A stretch of DNA of 64,000 nucleotides from assembly GCA_947568835.1 (NCBI GenBank), contig OX387605.1, forward strand, positions 26,139,769 to 26,203,768. Direction: 5' to 3'. The notes under the pieces are model-generated. The model was given only the letters and a program-made list of their open reading frames with translations, was not told the origin of the DNA and did not search any database. Shown piece after piece: positions 53,880 to 64,000 of this stretch (position 1 is its first letter; every line of letters starts with the position of its first letter). Source of the stretch: Protonemura montana (taxonomy: Eukaryota; Arthropoda; Insecta; Plecoptera; Nemouridae). The translations under genes and the position numbers were made by a program.

Positions 53880-56800
53880 TCATGTAAATCTAGGGATGTC
53901 CAGCTGTACCTGTTGCTGTACCTGTTGCTGTACCTGTTGCTGCACCTGTTGCTGCACCTGTTGCTGCTGGTATACTGGAGGTGGTGACACTGGTGTCTCG
54001 CAGCGTCTTCGGGCGCCCTCTACGCTGGCGGCTTGCAGTCTGTTCCAGTTTGCCAGCACGTGTTGACAGACAGCGATCTGCGCGTGTAGGGCAGTCTCGT
54101 GGTATCCGTCCACGCGAAACGAGAGGGCGTCGCCCGGACACTTCTCCAGCGTTACCTGTCCAGAGGGTCACCGTTAAAGATCCAGGGGCGCTGGGTATAT
54201 GGCCCGGGATGACGAGGATAGGTCTACCTGGCATGCGTTAATGGCCGGGTCGTCTCGCCGGGGTCTCGACTTGACCACAAACTCGAAGCTCGGCGGCCGG
54301 AAGCCGAACTTCGAGCAGCGACTGGCCAGCAGCACGACGGCGGAAGCGTTGACTCCCAGGTCACGAGGTGACGCACCTGGAGGCATGATGCGATGCACTG
54401 GTAGGTCGGGAGACACGGCCAGTGGGTGTCCAGGCCTGACAGGACAGACAGAATGTCAGTTGGTTGTCATGGCGACACAGACTTGTTGACAACATGGCGG
54501 CATTGAAACGACAGCTGTTGTCATTCTGTTGCCTGTTCCTAAGCAAGTCTTTGATTGAGATGTGGTCCAGCCAGGGGCGGCTGCCCTCCCTAGCATTTTC
54601 GACAGAATAAAAGTATAGTTGTTATTATTATTATAATTAGAAGTGTTATTACTATTATTATTATTGTTCTACGCTTGTTCTGTGTTTTAAAATGGGTGCT
54701 ACTTTCGAAATGCGAAAAAACGCGCTATTTGCGTCGCGCCGACAGCACGAGCTGCGATCCAGAAGGCGGTTGTCCGCTGCCTATAGAGTCTGAACGCCAC
54801 CTCTTGCTCTCTTTGAGGCAGCGAGCGCTGCCGTCCTCCCTGCTCAGCTAGGAGTGCGTGGAAATGGCCTTGAACGTGTGTCGCCTGTCGTCGCTCGCAA
54901 GCCCAGCGAGGGCAGCAGAAAACCCGCCCTCGGCCAGCCTCGGCCAGCCTCGGCCAACCGCCGGGCTGAGCTAGCAGCGAGAGCGAGTGAGACAGAACGA
55001 TGCATACGATCGCACATATTTTCCACGGCAATTAATAGTTTCAAAATAATAGTACTACCGTTTACTAGCCTGAATTTCTGTCCCACCTAGTTTCACATAC
55101 TGCGTATGTGAAATGAAAATTAAAATTAAAATTAATCTAATGTGTGACTTGACAGCTAGAATTCAATGATAACTTTTTTTTTAAATATCACATGTTGGAT
55201 TTTAATGTTACAATATTGAAATCCTACTACAGTGTTCATTACTTATGGTGCTGGTGGTGAGGGGGGGGGGGGGGGAGAAATTTTACTGCCGCCCCTCCAA
55301 GAAAAACAGTCACGAGCCGCCACTGGGTCCAGCCACGTGATAGTTTAAACTTAGAAGTGGCCAGTCTTTGGAGCACATAACCTGTATTCAGCCAACAGCT
55401 GTTTGCATATGTGAAATAAAAGACAATGTGAGCTCCACTAGGCCGTGGACATGAGCCCCTATGTCTACCATGTTGTTTATGTTTCCTCACAGCATAAGTT
55501 GGTGAGTCGACACCAGGCGCGCCACGTCGGGACCCGTGAGTTGGCAACGCTGCATTCGAGACAAGAATTTGTGTGTAGCGTGCTGCTCTCTGGTGACTGG
55601 TTTCGCCCACGATACTTGGATTACACAGCCCTCTAGATCACGTCCTGGAACGAAGTGCATGGAATAGGTGAGGTGAGGCAATGCAAGGCTAGGCAGGGCA
55701 AAGCAAGACAAGGCAAGGCAAGGCAAGGCAAGGCATGGCGTGGCATGGCATAGCAAGGCAAGGCATGGCATGGCATGGCATGGCATGGCATGGCAAGGCA
55801 AGGCATAGCATGGCCTGGCATGGCATGGCAAGGCAGGGCAAGGCCTGGCAAGGCAAGGCATGGCATGGCAAGGCATGGCATGGCCTGGCATGGCATGGCA
55901 TGGCATGGCAAGGCATGGCATAGCATGGCATGGCATGGCATGGCATGGCATGGCATGGCATGGCATGGCATGGCAAGACATGGCAAGGCATGGCATGGCA
56001 TGGCATGGCATGGCATGGCATGGCAAGGCATGGCATAGCATGGCATGGCAGGGCATGGCACGTCATGGCATGGCAGGGCATGGCAAGGCAGGGCAGGGCA
56101 GGGCAAGGCATGGCAGGGCAAGGCATGGCATGGCAAGGCAAGGCAAGGCAGGGCAGGGCAGGGCAGGGCAGGGCATGGCATGGCATGGCATGGCATGGCA
56201 TGGCATGGCATGGCATAGCATGGCATAGCATGGCATGGCAGGGCATGGCATGGCATGGCATGGCATGGCATGGCAAGGCAAGGCAGGGCAGGGCAAGGCA
56301 TGGCAGGGCATAGCAAGGCAAGGCAAGGCAGGGAATGGCATGGCAGGGCATAGCAAGGCAAGGTAAGGCAAGGCAAGGCAGGGCATGGCATGGCATGGAA
56401 TGGCATGGCATGGCATGGCATGGCATGGCAAGGCATGGCATGGCAAGGCAGGGCAGGGCAGGGCAAGGCAAGGCACGGCATGGCAGGGCATAGCAAGGCA
56501 TAGCAAGGCATAGCATGGCAAGGCAAGGCAGAGCAAAGCAGGACAAGGCAAGGCAAGGCATAGCAAGGCAAGGCAAGGCAAGGCAAGGCAAGGCAAGGCA
56601 AGGCAAGGCAAGGCAGAGCAAGGAAGGGCAAGACTATCATAAGGTCTTACCGTTCCAGTAATCCTTGCATCTCTCAGCGGAGTCTCGAGTTTGGAAATGC
56701 ACGAAGGCAAAGTCCTTACACTTCTTCACCTTCTCGATGGACTCGGGCAGCGCTGCTCGTGTAAACGCGCGGCGAATTGCTGCCTCCGTAATGTGTGGTG

Positions 56801-59484
56801 CTATGTTGCGCACGAACAACGCCTTCACCTGCAACCACGTGGCATGGTGGTCACCTATCCAACACCTGTCTCAGCGCAGTGTTGCTTAACTTTCATCCCT
56901 CCAACCTCTCTCCCGAACAGAACTGGTCATGTGTATGATAGTCACCCATCCAATACCTGACCCAGCGCAGTGTTGCTTAACTTTCATCCCTCCAACCTCT
57001 CTCCCGAACAGAACTGGTCATGTGTATGATAGTCACCCATCCAATACCTGACCCAGCGCAGTATTACTTAACTTTCATCCCTACAACCTCTCTCCGGAAC
57101 CGAACTGGTCATGTGTATGATGGTCACCCATCCAACACCTGTCTCAGCGCAGTGTTGATTAACTTTCATCCCTCCAACCTCTCTCTCGAACAGAACTGGT
57201 CATGTGTGTGATGGTCACCCATCCAATACCTGACCCAGTGCATGGATGCAGTGATGATTTGTGTTGAGCTGGGTCAGGTATTGGATGGGTGACCATCATA
57301 CACATGACCAGTTCTGTTCGGGAGAGAGGTTGAAGGGATGAAAGTTAAGCAACACTGTGCTGGTTCAGGTATTGGATGGGTGACCGTCATACACATGACC
57401 AGTTCTGTTCAGGAGAGAGGTTGGAGGGATGAAAGTTAAGCAACACTGTGCTGGGTCAGGTATTGGATGTGTGACCATCATACACATGACCAGTTCTGTT
57501 CGGGAGAGAGGTTGGAGGGATGAAAGTTAGTACAGCAACTTCACTCGCCTTGCTTATCAACCTCTCGACAGCATGGATTTGTGGAGGAATCCTGTTGTTC
57601 GCGTTGTACCGTCCTTCGGAAGGGACGTTAAGCCGGTGGTCCCCTTGGTGCTCTTCGACAGGAGTAGGCTACGTGCCGGCACCGGATTTCCCCTCCTTCC
57701 TTCAAGGCTAGGTTATGTTAGGTTTATCAGTATCACTCATTCACCGACGCTTTTAGCACAGCGCCAATGTCAAAACAGTGCGTCGTTAAACACCTCGAAT
57801 CAATTAATCGCAAACCCTGTTTTGTGGTTTAGAGCCAAATTGAAGGGTATCGGGTGGGTGTTATAAGCTCCCCCCCCCCCCTACCCCCTCTAATTATAAA
57901 GTCTGAAATAAGCCGACAGCATGAAAGTGAATTGAATCAGAGAATGTGTTTGGTGCGGAAGGTGCATGGATTCCGATGAAGTCCACGCTGAGCCGACGGG
58001 TGCTTAGGTCGGTCTACTGAGAAACGCAGAACGCGGAACAAAGGTGGAATTAAGAAATCTTGTTCGACGCACCATCGATTCCGACATCAGTAACCATTTG
58101 AAATGGCACAACTTTGCATAACGCTCATCCTGCATATGGGCTTCAACAAAATTAAATGATCACACAAAACATATCCATGCATCGAGCAAGAAAACGCCAA
58201 CGATTCCTCAGAAATGCTGATTTACACACAAAAAAACAGTGATTCCACGCAAGAGCAGGGGAGAAATTCTTAAGCACTGCGGCAGCTAGCAGCAAATTAC
58301 TGACTTACCAATTGGCGAACTGAGTTTCAACGAACCTGCAAAGTCTAGTATGAGATTGTAGAGTGTTGAGTGTAGATTTCTGGCTACTCGTCCAGTCTCG
58401 ACCACCGGGTTGCTAGCTACCCGCGCTATCTTTGTTATTGTCAGTCTCTTTGACGCGAGATGCCGACACCCTGGACCAAGGCCACGTTACTAGAAGCAAC
58501 CTATCAAACCTAGCCAGATACCCGGCCAACCTCTAGCTCCCATGGTTCGCGACCATCATTTACATGTCCAGTTCTGTTCGGGAGAGAGGTTGGAGAGATG
58601 AAAGTTAGTAAAGCAACTTCACTCGCCTTGCTTATCAACCTCTCGACAGCATGAATTTGTGGAGGCCGGAGCTTCGTGAGGAACATTAAGCCAGTGGTTG
58701 ACATGATTATTTGATAAGCCATTCACCGACGCCATTAGACCAGCGCCGCATGGCCAGATGTCAAAACAGTGCGTCGTTAAACACCACAAATAATAATTAA
58801 TTGAAAAGCCAGCAGGCTTACCTGTTTCATGGTGGCTTCGTCTACCTCCACCTCTGGCTCGGCCCAGTCCACGGTTACACGCTCCCCGAGTGGACACGGG
58901 AAGAAAGACCTGCGCGCCAGCGCAGCCTCCCGATGCGTCGCGAACTCGACGAACGCGAATCCCCGATGTCGTCCCGGTATGCCGGGGTTACCATACATGA
59001 ACACCTTGATGACGCCGCGCAAGTTTGATTGCAGCGAGGCGGCCAGCTCCTCTCTGGGTCGATCGACGGGCAATCCTCCTACGTACAGGCGACAATTGTC
59101 CAGCGAACGCGTCACTGCGATGCGATATCCCTGTCGCAGCTGGTATTGATGGAGGCGTCGAACAGCCAGCTCGACGCTGCCCTGGTCCACGTACTGAACG
59201 AACGCGTAGCCTCTCGTGGTGCCCGAGAAGTCCATCATCAAGCGCATCTTGAAGATATCGCCGACGCTTGCGAACAGAGGCACCAGCTCGTCTTCGAAGA
59301 CATCCCGTGGCAGCTTACCCACGAAGATCTCGCATCCCTTGCCAGGAGGTCGGGGCAGGGGCGTCGTCTGTGCGAACTGGCGCTGTCCGTTGTTCTGTTG
59401 AATGTCGTAGCCCGGATACGCGCCGAGTAGCTTCTGCAGCTTTTCCTGCGTCTCCGGGTCGATGTTGGGTAGGTTTTCCAGCAT
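53880..59484 (-). CDS. Three-RRM plus dsRBD RNA-binding protein (A1CF/RBM46/RBM47/DND1 group)
   Basis: Exons in transcript order: 59484-58822, 56828-56651, 55644-55491, 54435-54228, 54155-53880. All phases match; 1479 nt, 492 residues. N-terminal helical NURR-like segment ([20 protein letters not shown]). RRM1: [19 protein letters not shown] with RNP1 [11 protein letters not shown]2: CRLYVGGLP with RNP1 RGFAFVEF and the family signature [18 protein letters not shown]3: [34 protein letters not shown]. The C-terminal module is of the DND1/A1CF dsRBD type ([40 protein letters not shown]), followed by QQQV repeats. Such proteins bind AU-rich RNA and act in editing or germ-cell mRNA control; the exact role here is inference. 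The start is the first in-frame ATG of the first exon seen; an upstream exon is possible. Confidence 0.9.
53908..53970 (-). repeat. In-frame 12-bp repeat coding Gln-Gln-Gln-Val
   Basis: CAACAGGTACAG-type units give QVQQ repeats near the C-terminus of the RNA-binding protein. Each unit contains CAG|GTACAG or CAG|GTGCAG, which resembles a splice donor. Confidence 0.75.
54436..55490. other. Intron 3 of the RNA-binding protein gene
   Basis: Contains (ATT)n near 54625-54665 and a run of about 16 G at 55261-55276. No other feature is recognised. Confidence 0.5.
55675..56632. repeat. Pentanucleotide array (GGCAT/GGCAA/GGCAG)n, about 190 copies
   Basis: Almost pure 5-bp units TGGCA, AGGCA and GGGCA fill intron 2 of the RNA-binding gene (intron 55645-56650) from end to end. 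Long frames on both strands are artefacts. Confidence 0.97.
56845..57250 (-). mobile_element. 5S-derived SINE copy 9, modules only
   Basis: Minus orientation. About four 91-bp modules without head or body. It begins 17 bases from the exon 2 acceptor of the RNA-binding gene and meets copy 10 head to head near 57255. Confidence 0.8.
57262..57812 (+). mobile_element. 5S-derived SINE copy 10
   Basis: Plus orientation. Three modules, complete body (57530-57710) and 3' end CGTTAAACACCTCGAATCAA. The 5S head is missing. Confidence 0.85.
57813..58549. other. Intron 1 of the RNA-binding protein gene, unique part
   Basis: A C-rich run lies near 57868-57890 (CCCCCCCCCCCTACCCC). Nothing else is recognised. 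Confidence 0.4.
58550..58803 (+). mobile_element. 5S-derived SINE copy 11, internally deleted
   Basis: The end of a module, then body (GCAACTTCACTCGCCTTGCT) with most of the middle lost, and the 3' end CGTTAAACACCACAAATAAT. It stops about 18 bases from the exon 1 donor of the RNA-binding gene. Confidence 0.8.
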
Positions 59485-59960
59485 TTCTGATGCGTGCCGT
59501 GCTCTTGAAGTCCTGCGGTAGACTGACTCGGTCGCCTGGTGCCGCGTGCTGAAGAGGGCTGCCCCTTGGTAAGGCGGGGTGGGGGAGGAAAGCTGGGGAC
59601 GCGGGCATTCTCGCAGGACACGCTGGAATCTTGGAAGAGTTGGAGGTCTCCTGTTAGTGTGCCCACACAACACGAGTGGTTCCTACTGCTTGATACCGAT
59701 TTTAACAATTGAAGATATAGAGTGGTAATGTTTAATCGGCCGAACTCGCCCTCGGAGTTCGTCATCTTCGCACACTTAGGTTATTGTCCGAGTTATCTTC
59801 TCACCGGTATTTTTTGTTAGCAAGCTTTCTTCTGTGGGAATCACTGGAATTTTCTAAGCACCAATATCGATCGATATTTCAATAACTGAGTAATCATTAT
59901 TTTTAGCAGTTTTGTATCGACTCAAGCTAGCCGCGCATCCGCCATCTTTGAAATTGAAGA
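59485..59960. promoter_or_regulatory. Divergent promoter region, RNA-binding protein and MRPS7
   Basis: The two coding starts face away from each other with 476 bp between. No TATA box is evident. Part of this stretch may hold a non-coding first exon of the RNA-binding gene: an acceptor-like CACTAACAG lies near 59655 on the minus strand. Confidence 0.4.
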
Positions 59961-61031
59961 ATGGCGACCGCTGCGAGGATCGTGGTTTGGAGGTTAACCA
60001 AAAATCGGCCGATTTTATCCAATTACTCTCAGTCAGCACCGTAAGTTGCGTTACTGATAACACTGAATCTTGAACAGTAGTAATAGCTGTGATGCCAAAC
60101 TGAATCAACCCAAACTAAAGTTGCTTCCATTCCAGATGGGCTGCACCAGTGGTGCTCAGTTACAGTTCTTATGCCCCATATTTCATCAATCCTACCTTCA
60201 AGAAAGACAAGCTGGCGGAGATGTTCGAGTCTGGCGACGCTCAAAAGAAAGCACACATTCCCATCAAAGCTGCAGCTAACGACGATACATGCTCCGTGTT
60301 CCACAACGAGATGGTTCGCAAGCTGACAAACTACGTGATGCGTGCAGGACAAAAGGCCCTGGCTCGAGAGCTCGTCGAAAAGACCTTTGAAAACATAAAG
60401 CGAATACAGCTAGAGCGACTAAACAAAACAGAGTTAGTTGAAGAGCGCGAGAAAATCATCACCAATCCAGAGACGATCTTAGCAAATGCGATCAACAATT
60501 CGCGACCAATTCTGCAGCTGAGCCCAATCAAACGGGGAGGCGTAACCTACCAGGTAAACTGGGAGGAACTATTTACTCCTGAGGAAAACCTCTTCAAAAC
60601 TGACCTCACATATTCATAGCTTTACCATTCATGGTGGTGAACACAGAATCTAATGTCAATTTTGGACAAGACCATTTCTGTAAGTTGCTAGTTAAGGCAG
60701 ACCATTTCTTGAGGCTTGAATGTGACCTAGTCCTATCTTCATCCCTTTTATGTTAAGTTGTGGACTCTGTACCCATCAATATATCCTCGGTTACCGTGGC
60801 TGGTGGTTTCAGGTTCCTGTCCCGATAACAGAGAAGCGGTCGTTGTTCTTGGCAATGAAGTGGACGCTAGCAGCGGCCAATGAAAAGCAGCGAACGCAGC
60901 GCTTCTCGGAGCGGCTGGCGCGAGAGCTGCTGGACGCGGCTAACGGAGGCGGCCGCGTGGTGCAGCGGAAACAAGAGCTTCATCGGCAATGCGAGGCTAA
61001 CCGAGCTTACGCTCACTATCGTTGGAGCTAA
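59961..61031 (+). CDS. MRPS7: Mitochondrial ribosomal protein S7 (uS7m), 3 exons
   Basis: A small-subunit protein of the mitochondrial ribosome that binds 12S rRNA in the head, as bacterial S7 does. Exons 59961-60040, 60136-60553, 60813-61031 join in phase to 717 nt, 238 residues (human about 242). The N-terminus MATAARIVVWRLTKNRPIL is basic without acids, as a mitochondrial leader should be. The S7 core is visible: HNEMVRKLTNYVMRAGQKAL, ILQLSPIKRGGVTYQ, then VPVPITEKRSLFLAMKW and the family C-terminus ANRAYAHYRWS. Without the last intron the second exon would run on to a stop at 60617; the spliced form is clearly favoured because QVPVP and AMKW match the family. Confidence 0.95.
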
Positions 61032-61785
61032 CTCATCTCGTTCCTGTCACTGCACACCGCGTGCACTCTTCAAACAGACGACAGAGATCTTGTAGCGGAA
61101 CTCTCTGTCGATGCGTTAAACCACTTCTCGAGCAAAACCAAAAACAAGGACATGCAACCCGAGTTATTTTCTTGAAATACGCACTTCAGTAGTTACAAGG
61201 ACCCTACATGCGGAAACTTGGATGTCAACTTTCAACAAGTTACTGAAGAATTTTTAAGATTTTTGCTGGGAAAATTTTGTTCCACAGATTGTATTCTAAG
61301 TTTAATATTGAAATAATTAAAGTTACTTCGTGCTTGTATATCTGGATTCTCTGTGAAACGTCTGTAGCGCAAATCAAGTTTCCCGTGTTTCTAAGTCGTG
61401 CGCGCCTTGTGTCAGTACCTGTACATGTCAGTGTACTGCGATGAATGTTCATATGAAGTTAATGAAGGTGATCAATACGACAAGTTGCTAGGCAATAATA
61501 TGGCTGTCATCGTTCTGCAATGCCCGCTACCCGAAAGCTAGCGGGACAAAGCCTGTCATTTCATTGTGTTTCTCTTGACCCGAGACTCCTTGCCCGATAT
61601 TTTATCTAAGTCAACTTTTCAACAACCAAGTCTTGAGCTGCGTAGAACTGTAGTTCGTTTTTTCCTGGCGGGGAAACATTTCCCTTATTTACTGAGCCTC
61701 ATTTTATGCACAACCCTTGTATGCAACCGATATACAAACTACCCGTGGTAACGTCTACCAAAAGTTAAATCTACCATACCATTGA
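61032..61785. other. Downstream of MRPS7
   Basis: MRPS7 3' UTR expected; no canonical AATAAA close by. Nothing else recognised. Confidence 0.35.
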
Positions 61786-62572
61786 ACCTCCTATGCTAGG
61801 CCATGATATACCCGTGGTAACATTGAACCTCCTATGCCAGGCCATGATATACCCGTGCTACCATTGAACCTCCTATGCTAGGCCATGATATACCCGTGGT
61901 AACATTGAACCTTCTATGCCAGGCCGTGATATACCCGTGGTAACATAAGATAGCAGAATTGAGAAGCTCTGTCAGGCAATCTCAGCATCTCCATGGCTAC
62001 CAAACGTTGAATCTACCATTGAACCTCCTATGCCAGGCCATGATATACCTGTGGTAACATAAGATAGCAGAATTGAGAAGCTCTGTCAGGTGATCTCAGC
62101 ATCTCCATGGCTACCAAACGTTGAATCTACCATTGAACCTCCTATGCTAGGCCATGATATACCCGTGGTAACATAAGATAGCAGAATTGAGAAGCTCTGT
62201 CAGGTGATCTCAGCATCTCCACGGCTACCAAACATTGAATCTACCATTGAACCTCCTATGCTAGGCCATGATATACCCGTGGTAACATAAGATAGCAGAA
62301 TTGAGAAGCTCTGTCAGGTGATCTCAGCATCTCCACGGCTACCAAACATTGAATCTACCATTGAACCTCCTATGCTAGGCCATGATATACCCGTGGTAAC
62401 ATAAGATAGCAGAATTGAGAAGCTCTGTCAGGCGATCTCAGCATCTCCATGGCTACCAAACGTTGAATCTACCATTGAACCTCCTATGCTAGGCCATGAT
62501 ATACCCGTGGTAACATAAGATAGCAGAATTGAGAAGCTCTGTCAGGCGATCTCAGCATCTCCATGGCTGCCC
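61785..62572. repeat. 114-bp tandem repeat, about 6 copies plus short 5' units
   Basis: GATAGCAGAATTGAGAAGCT recurs at 61949, 62063, 62177, 62291, 62405 and 62519. Before 61949, a shorter sub-unit (CATTGAACCTCCTATGCTAG, about 45 bp) is repeated alone three times. Confidence 0.92.
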
Positions 62573-63500
62573 TATAAAAACTTCCTATCCCTGATGGTTT
62601 TTTTTACTTCAAAAGCTGGGACAGAAAAGACCATTTTTAACAATTAGAAACAGATTTCAACGTGTGAACCAGTCTCAAATGCAAGAAATAGCGAAATGAA
62701 ATTATACTGACACAATTTACTCAATGTAGCGGCATTCTCCACTTTTATCAGATAAGCAACGCCAATCAGATCACCTGATCTTGTTGGTCCAAAGCCCTGA
62801 ACGGTGGAAACCAATCTTTTTGTATTTTGTGAACGAATTCGTCAGCTCTCTTTGTATTTGGGTGTGAGCTGAGTTAGATCAGGAACCAGAACACTAGTTG
62901 ATGTCAATGTATTCAGCTTATTTATTAAAAATCAGACAATCACACAATAAAGAAAATCTTTGCCTAGAGTGACTATTAAAATGTTTGTTCAGAAGAGTGG
63001 AATTTGGAAGAGTAGAAGAGTAGTTTTTTGAGTCCCACTTCTAATTTTAGTCTGATTTCTTGGGCCTCGAAACATTGAACAGAACGCCGAGTAGGTTGAA
63101 GATGATCTATTTCATCGAGATCTTTGTACTGTGAGGAAGCCGTGGACTTGGCCTGGTGACTGTCACTTTGAGGTCGTCTCAAAGTAAGTGAAGATCAACT
63201 CCGTGTCGTGTCAGAAGACTCGGCACTTTACCAGCTCAGCTGCAGTCATGAAGTCAAGCTTTAAATAACAAACCAGTCGATTTCAGTCGCCATGTGAGAT
63301 TTGTTAGCACAGTTGTTTGTATGTCATTTTTTAATTTTAGCTGATGCTATTTTGAAATAAATCTATACATGAAATTTGCTCACACAAAAGATAGTGATAA
63401 TAACACAGGTACAATTGTAATTGTTTAACATTGTTGCCAATACAATATCAATAAACATACTGAAGTTCAGTATTATTATATGCTAATACACTTTCCCAAT
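62573..63500. other. Intergenic, nothing recognised
   Basis: AT-rich, no gene or repeat that I can name. Confidence 0.35.
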
Positions 63501-63534
63501 CTTTTATCAATAATTTCGTTAACCTCAACTTTAA

Positions 63535-63840
63535 CTTGTCAATGTCTAATTTTCTCACTTCTGGTAAACAATTGCAAACTTTCCCTCCTTCAAATGTTTT
63601 TACTACTTTTAGATTTATTAACTTTCAAAGAATCAACAATGATTGGTCCTCTTTTTTTACTTGTGCTATTTTCTCTGTTACTGACTTTCATATATATTCT
63701 TTACAACAGATATTCAGACGTCAATCCCCTATCTTATGTATTCAAATTAACACATTGTATTTCAGAGAAAAGAAAACGTCGATCTAATCTGGGACATGGT
63801 ACCTTGATGCCAAGGGGACTCATAATCGAGGAGGTTTAGG
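63535..63840 (+). repeat. Dispersed repeat family F, longer copy
   Basis: Matches 10915-11100 over about 200 bases (ATTTTCTCACTTCTGGTAAA; ATCTTATGTATTCAAATTAA), with about 50 extra internal bases. A 119-codon and an 83-codon frame overlap it, but the function is unknown. It could be the 3' part of an unrecognised transposon. Confidence 0.6.
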
Positions 63841-64000
63841 CAACACAAAATATTGTTTTAGTTGTATTTACATTGTTTATTTGTTTATTACTAAAATGGG
63901 AAGTCATTCAGGGCTGATTCCGCCTCGTGACCATCACATCGAGTTATCCATCGTTCTTGCAACAAACAACAAAGTACACTTACCGTAACCAACTCTGACT

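Noticed and set aside
55633-56710. Cys/His/Pro-rich frames over the TGGCA array
   Set aside because: Translation of a pentamer array; open in all frames on both strands.
60149-60619. MRPS7 second exon read on to a stop at 60617
   Set aside because: The GT-AG splice to 60813 restores the conserved VPVP and AMKW segments and the family C-terminus.

Overview
The window is nuclear DNA from an animal. At least five protein genes have clear animal orthologues. They are split by introns with GT/AG borders, and every exon junction I joined keeps the reading frame. Polyadenylation signals, two kinds of Pol III-derived repeats and very many minisatellites fit a large invertebrate genome. The species cannot be fixed from the sequence; I would guess an invertebrate bilaterian. 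Nothing indicates a bacterial or viral origin.

Genes in order: (1) an orphan basic/acidic protein with eight 12-residue repeats (+, 3271-4758); (2) GRHPR, glyoxylate/hydroxypyruvate reductase, 7 exons (+, 8659-13591); (3) Pellino, a FHA/RING-like E3 ubiquitin ligase, 10 exons (-, 27766-16426); (4) a DUSP23-like small dual-specificity phosphatase, 2 exons (+, 35041-37051); (5) a BTBD3/6-type BTB-BACK-PHR adaptor, 6 exons (+, 42996-51643); (6) an A1CF/RBM46/RBM47/DND1-type RNA-binding protein with three RRMs and a C-terminal dsRBD-like module, at least 5 exons (-, 59484-53880, perhaps further); (7) mitochondrial ribosomal protein S7, 3 exons (+, 59961-61031), divergent from gene 6. Two unplaced exon-like segments (33758-33894 on -, 39912-40175 on +) may belong to further genes. 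The genes do not form one pathway; this is ordinary eukaryotic gene order.

The striking part is the non-coding DNA. Nearly every long intron or intergenic gap holds its own tandem array, with units of 5, 15, 23, 29, 41, 42, 47, 49, 58, 63, 80, 104, 114 and 141 bp. Interspersed is a SINE whose head is a recognisable 5S rRNA gene fragment. Within copies of this SINE a 91-bp module carrying the 5S internal promoter is itself repeated 2 to 11 times. A second Pol III-type element has a tRNA-like core flanked by inverted repeats, and one copy has its tRNA-like part repeated five times. At least two minisatellites can be traced to expansion of pieces of dispersed elements, and one or two host splice acceptors appear to lie in SINE sequence. 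A 2.4-kb palindromic DNA transposon with a 4-bp target duplication sits in a Pellino intron.
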